From Treponema sp. (GTDB lineage Bacteria > Spirochaetota > Spirochaetia > Treponematales > Breznakiellaceae), in assembly GCA_009785045.1 (NCBI GenBank), contig WQXC01000020.1:1-16991 (forward strand): 16,991 nt of DNA, given 5' to 3'. The position numbers and the translations under genes were made by a program. Every line of letters begins with the position of its first letter. Within the stretch, counting starts at the first letter, position 1. Under the pieces are notes generated by a model that saw only the letters and a program-made list of their open reading frames with translations, searched no databases and had not been told where the DNA came from. Positions 15,713 through 16,991 of the stretch are shown piece after piece.

Positions 15713-16483
15713 TTATCCAAATCTGCCAGAAATATAATCTTCTGTTCTTTTGTCACGAGGTTTAGTAAAAACCTCTCTAGTATCATTATACTCTATTAAT
15801 TCACCCAATAGGAAGAAAGCTGTTTTATTACTTACTCTGGACGCCTGGTGCATGGCATGAGTTACCAGAATTATGCTGAATTCCTTCTTTAATTCACCTA
15901 TAAGTTCCTCGATACGGCCGGTCGCAATAGGGTCAAGAGCGCTTGTAGGCTCGTCCATAAGAATAATTTCCGGCTCCATGGCGATACTTCTTGCAATACA
16001 AAGCCGTTGCTGCTGCCCGCCGGAAAGCGCCTGGGCAGGTTTTTTAAGCCTGTCTTTAACTTCATTCCAAAGTGCAGCCTTTTTTAGCGACGTTTCCACA
16101 ATTTCTGCCAGAACACGCTTGTCTTTTATACCCTGCATACGCTGCCCGTAAGCAACATTGTCAAATACCGTCATATTAAACGGGTTTGGTTTTTGGAATA
16201 CCATCCCTACCCGGCTTCGGAGTTCGGTAACATCCATAGAACCGTAAATATCCTGCCCGTCCAGTAGCACTTCGCCGGTTATCCGGCACGATGGAATCAG
16301 GTCGTTCATGCGGTTTAGTATCCGGATAAAAGTCGATTTTCCGCAGCCAGACGGACCTATAAGCGCAGCAACATCGCCTCTTTTAATCTTAAAATTAACC
16401 TGTATCAGCGCCTGAAAGTCACCGTAGAAAAGGTCAAGGTTTCTGACATCAATTTTATATTCGCTCGTATTTTCTGTTTCCAT
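15713..16483 (-). CDS. pstB: Phosphate ABC transporter ATP-binding subunit
   Basis: The 256-residue ATPase of the high-affinity phosphate importer shows Walker A GPSGCGKST (43-51), the Q-loop Gln97, the signature LSGGQ (153-157), Walker B ILMDEPTSALD (174-184) and the switch His209. The RITGEVLLDGQDIY and VFQKPNPF blocks are typical of PstB rather than other ABC ATPases. It sits on the cytoplasmic side of PstC/PstA. The ATG is preceded by GAGGT at 5 bases. The 73-base gap to pstA, unusually wide for this operon, contains a perfect inverted repeat. Confidence 0.97.
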   Translation of the reverse strand: METENTSEYKIDVRNLDLFYGDFQALIQVNFKIKRGDVAALIGPSGCGKSTFIRILNRMNDLIPSCRITGEVLLDGQDIYGSMDVTELRSRVGMVFQKPNPFNMTVFDNVAYGQRMQGIKDKRVLAEIVETSLKKAALWNEVKDRLKKPAQALSGGQQQRLCIARSIAMEPEIILMDEPTSALDPIATGRIEELIGELKKEFSIILVTHAMHQASRVSNKTAFFLLGELIEYNDTREVFTKPRDKRTEDYISGRFG

Positions 16484-16498
16484 TATAACCTCACTCTA

Positions 16499-16527
16499 GT
16501 CCGACCACTTGAGTCAAGTGGTCGGAC
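16499..16527. repeat. Perfect 29-base inverted repeat between pstA and pstB
   Basis: Two 14-base arms (GTCCGACCACTTGA and its exact complement) flank a single central base. As RNA this gives about a 13-bp GC-containing stem with a 3-base loop, ending 15 bases before the pstB start codon and just upstream of its Shine-Dalgarno. No T run follows on the minus strand, so it is not a canonical terminator. A role in mRNA processing or in setting pstA-to-pstB expression is plausible. The symmetry on DNA would also suit a dimeric repressor. Confidence 0.85.
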
Positions 16528-16556
16528 AACTATATCGAAAATGAAACGTAGGTTCA

Positions 16557-16991
16557 TTATATGTCTCCAAGTTTTTTTCTGAAGTTAGCTGTTAGAATTT
16601 TTGTCGCCGTGTTGATAATCACAACAAGAATAACCAATACAGAGGCAGTTGCAAAAGCAATGCCAAAATCTTCCGGGCGAACTGCTTCGTTTGTAAGATA
16701 GTAAAGATGGATAGTTAAAGTTCTGCCGGATTCAAAAATTGTGCGCGGCATGTTTTTGGTAAGACCAACTGTAAGCAGTACAGGAGCAGATTCACCTACA
16801 ACGCGTCCAATGGCAAGAATTACAGAGGTTAAAATCCCAGGCAATGCAGACGGCAGAACAACAAAAACAGTTGTCTGGAACTTTGTCGCGCCCAATGCAA
16901 GGGAGCCTTCCCGGAATGAATCGGGAATTGATTTTAAAGATTCCTCAGTCGTTCTGATAATAACAGGCAGAATCATTATGCTTAAAGTAAA
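16557..16991 (-). CDS. pstA: Phosphate ABC transporter permease subunit PstA (partial, C-terminal part)
   Basis: The reading frame runs off the right edge without a start; the first in-frame ATG (16974-16976) is internal, because the five codons before it (F-T-L-S-I) continue the membrane helix that precedes the family motif MILPVIIRTTEE. The visible 144 residues contain the ABC permease coupling (EAA) loop EGSLALGATKFQTTVFVVLPSALPGI. They also contain two or three membrane helices, including ILTSVILAIGRVVGESAPVL and the final IAFATASVLVILVVIINTATKI. PstA forms the transmembrane phosphate channel with PstC and contacts PstB through the EAA loop. About half of the protein lies outside the window. 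Confidence 0.95.
   Translation of the reverse strand, partial: FTLSIMILPVIIRTTEESLKSIPDSFREGSLALGATKFQTTVFVVLPSALPGILTSVILAIGRVVGESAPVLLTVGLTKNMPRTIFESGRTLTIHLYYLTNEAVRPEDFGIAFATASVLVILVVIINTATKILTANFRKKLGDI

Noticed and set aside
16499..16527. Intrinsic terminator between pstA and pstB
   Set aside because: The stem is strong but no T run follows on the transcribed strand, and ending the message here would cut pstB off from its operon.
16557..16976. pstA as a complete 139-residue gene starting at 16976
   Set aside because: The codons before this ATG continue the conserved permease helix and the frame is open to the window edge, so the gene is cut by the window, not naturally short.
1..16991. 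CRISPR array, tRNA/rRNA genes, insertion sequence or prophage
   Set aside because: No regularly spaced long repeats, no recognisable tRNA or rRNA sequence, and no transposase, integrase or phage protein were seen. The coding content is explained by chromosomal genes.

Overview
The window reads as a chromosomal segment of a spirochaete, most likely a Treponema-type anaerobe. Pointers are a moderately AT-rich genome, a single-chain pyruvate:ferredoxin oxidoreductase, a CHASE2 adenylate cyclase with a FecR-domain partner, treponeme-style envelope proteins that combine a small barrel with a transglutaminase fold, and a lipoprotein with a relaxed spirochaetal lipobox. The genus is inferred from gene content; no rRNA, tRNA or other taxonomic marker is present.

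Left block (about 1-3800): nifJ lies alone on the minus strand, with its own predicted promoter and a very strong intrinsic terminator. The window opens with a 12-base C run.

Central block (3823-10366, minus strand): four tightly spaced genes look like one operon. In transcription order they encode a secreted barrel protein with a degenerate transglutaminase-like domain and TPRs; a small secreted FecR-domain protein; an 847-residue CHASE2 class III adenylate cyclase; and a second barrel protein whose transglutaminase-like Cys and His are present. All four are predicted to be envelope-located. I propose that they form an envelope-to-cAMP signalling unit. A single-domain response regulator is encoded just upstream on the same strand, about 230 bases away. 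The operon's leader carries repeated ATACTAT elements.

Right block: two tandem plus-strand genes (11116-12565) encode FKBP-type prolyl isomerases, one a lipoprotein and one a soluble periplasmic protein. They converge on, and overlap by 35 bases, the minus-strand phosphate operon. That operon runs pstA (cut by the right window edge), pstB, phoU, phoB, phoR: the Pst transporter followed by its signalling module. A perfect 29-base inverted repeat sits between pstA and pstB.

No tRNA, rRNA, CRISPR array, insertion sequence or phage gene was recognised. The most distinctive content is the four-gene barrel/transglutaminase, FecR and CHASE2-cyclase operon, particularly its pairing of a catalytically plausible and a catalytically degenerate transglutaminase-like paralogue.
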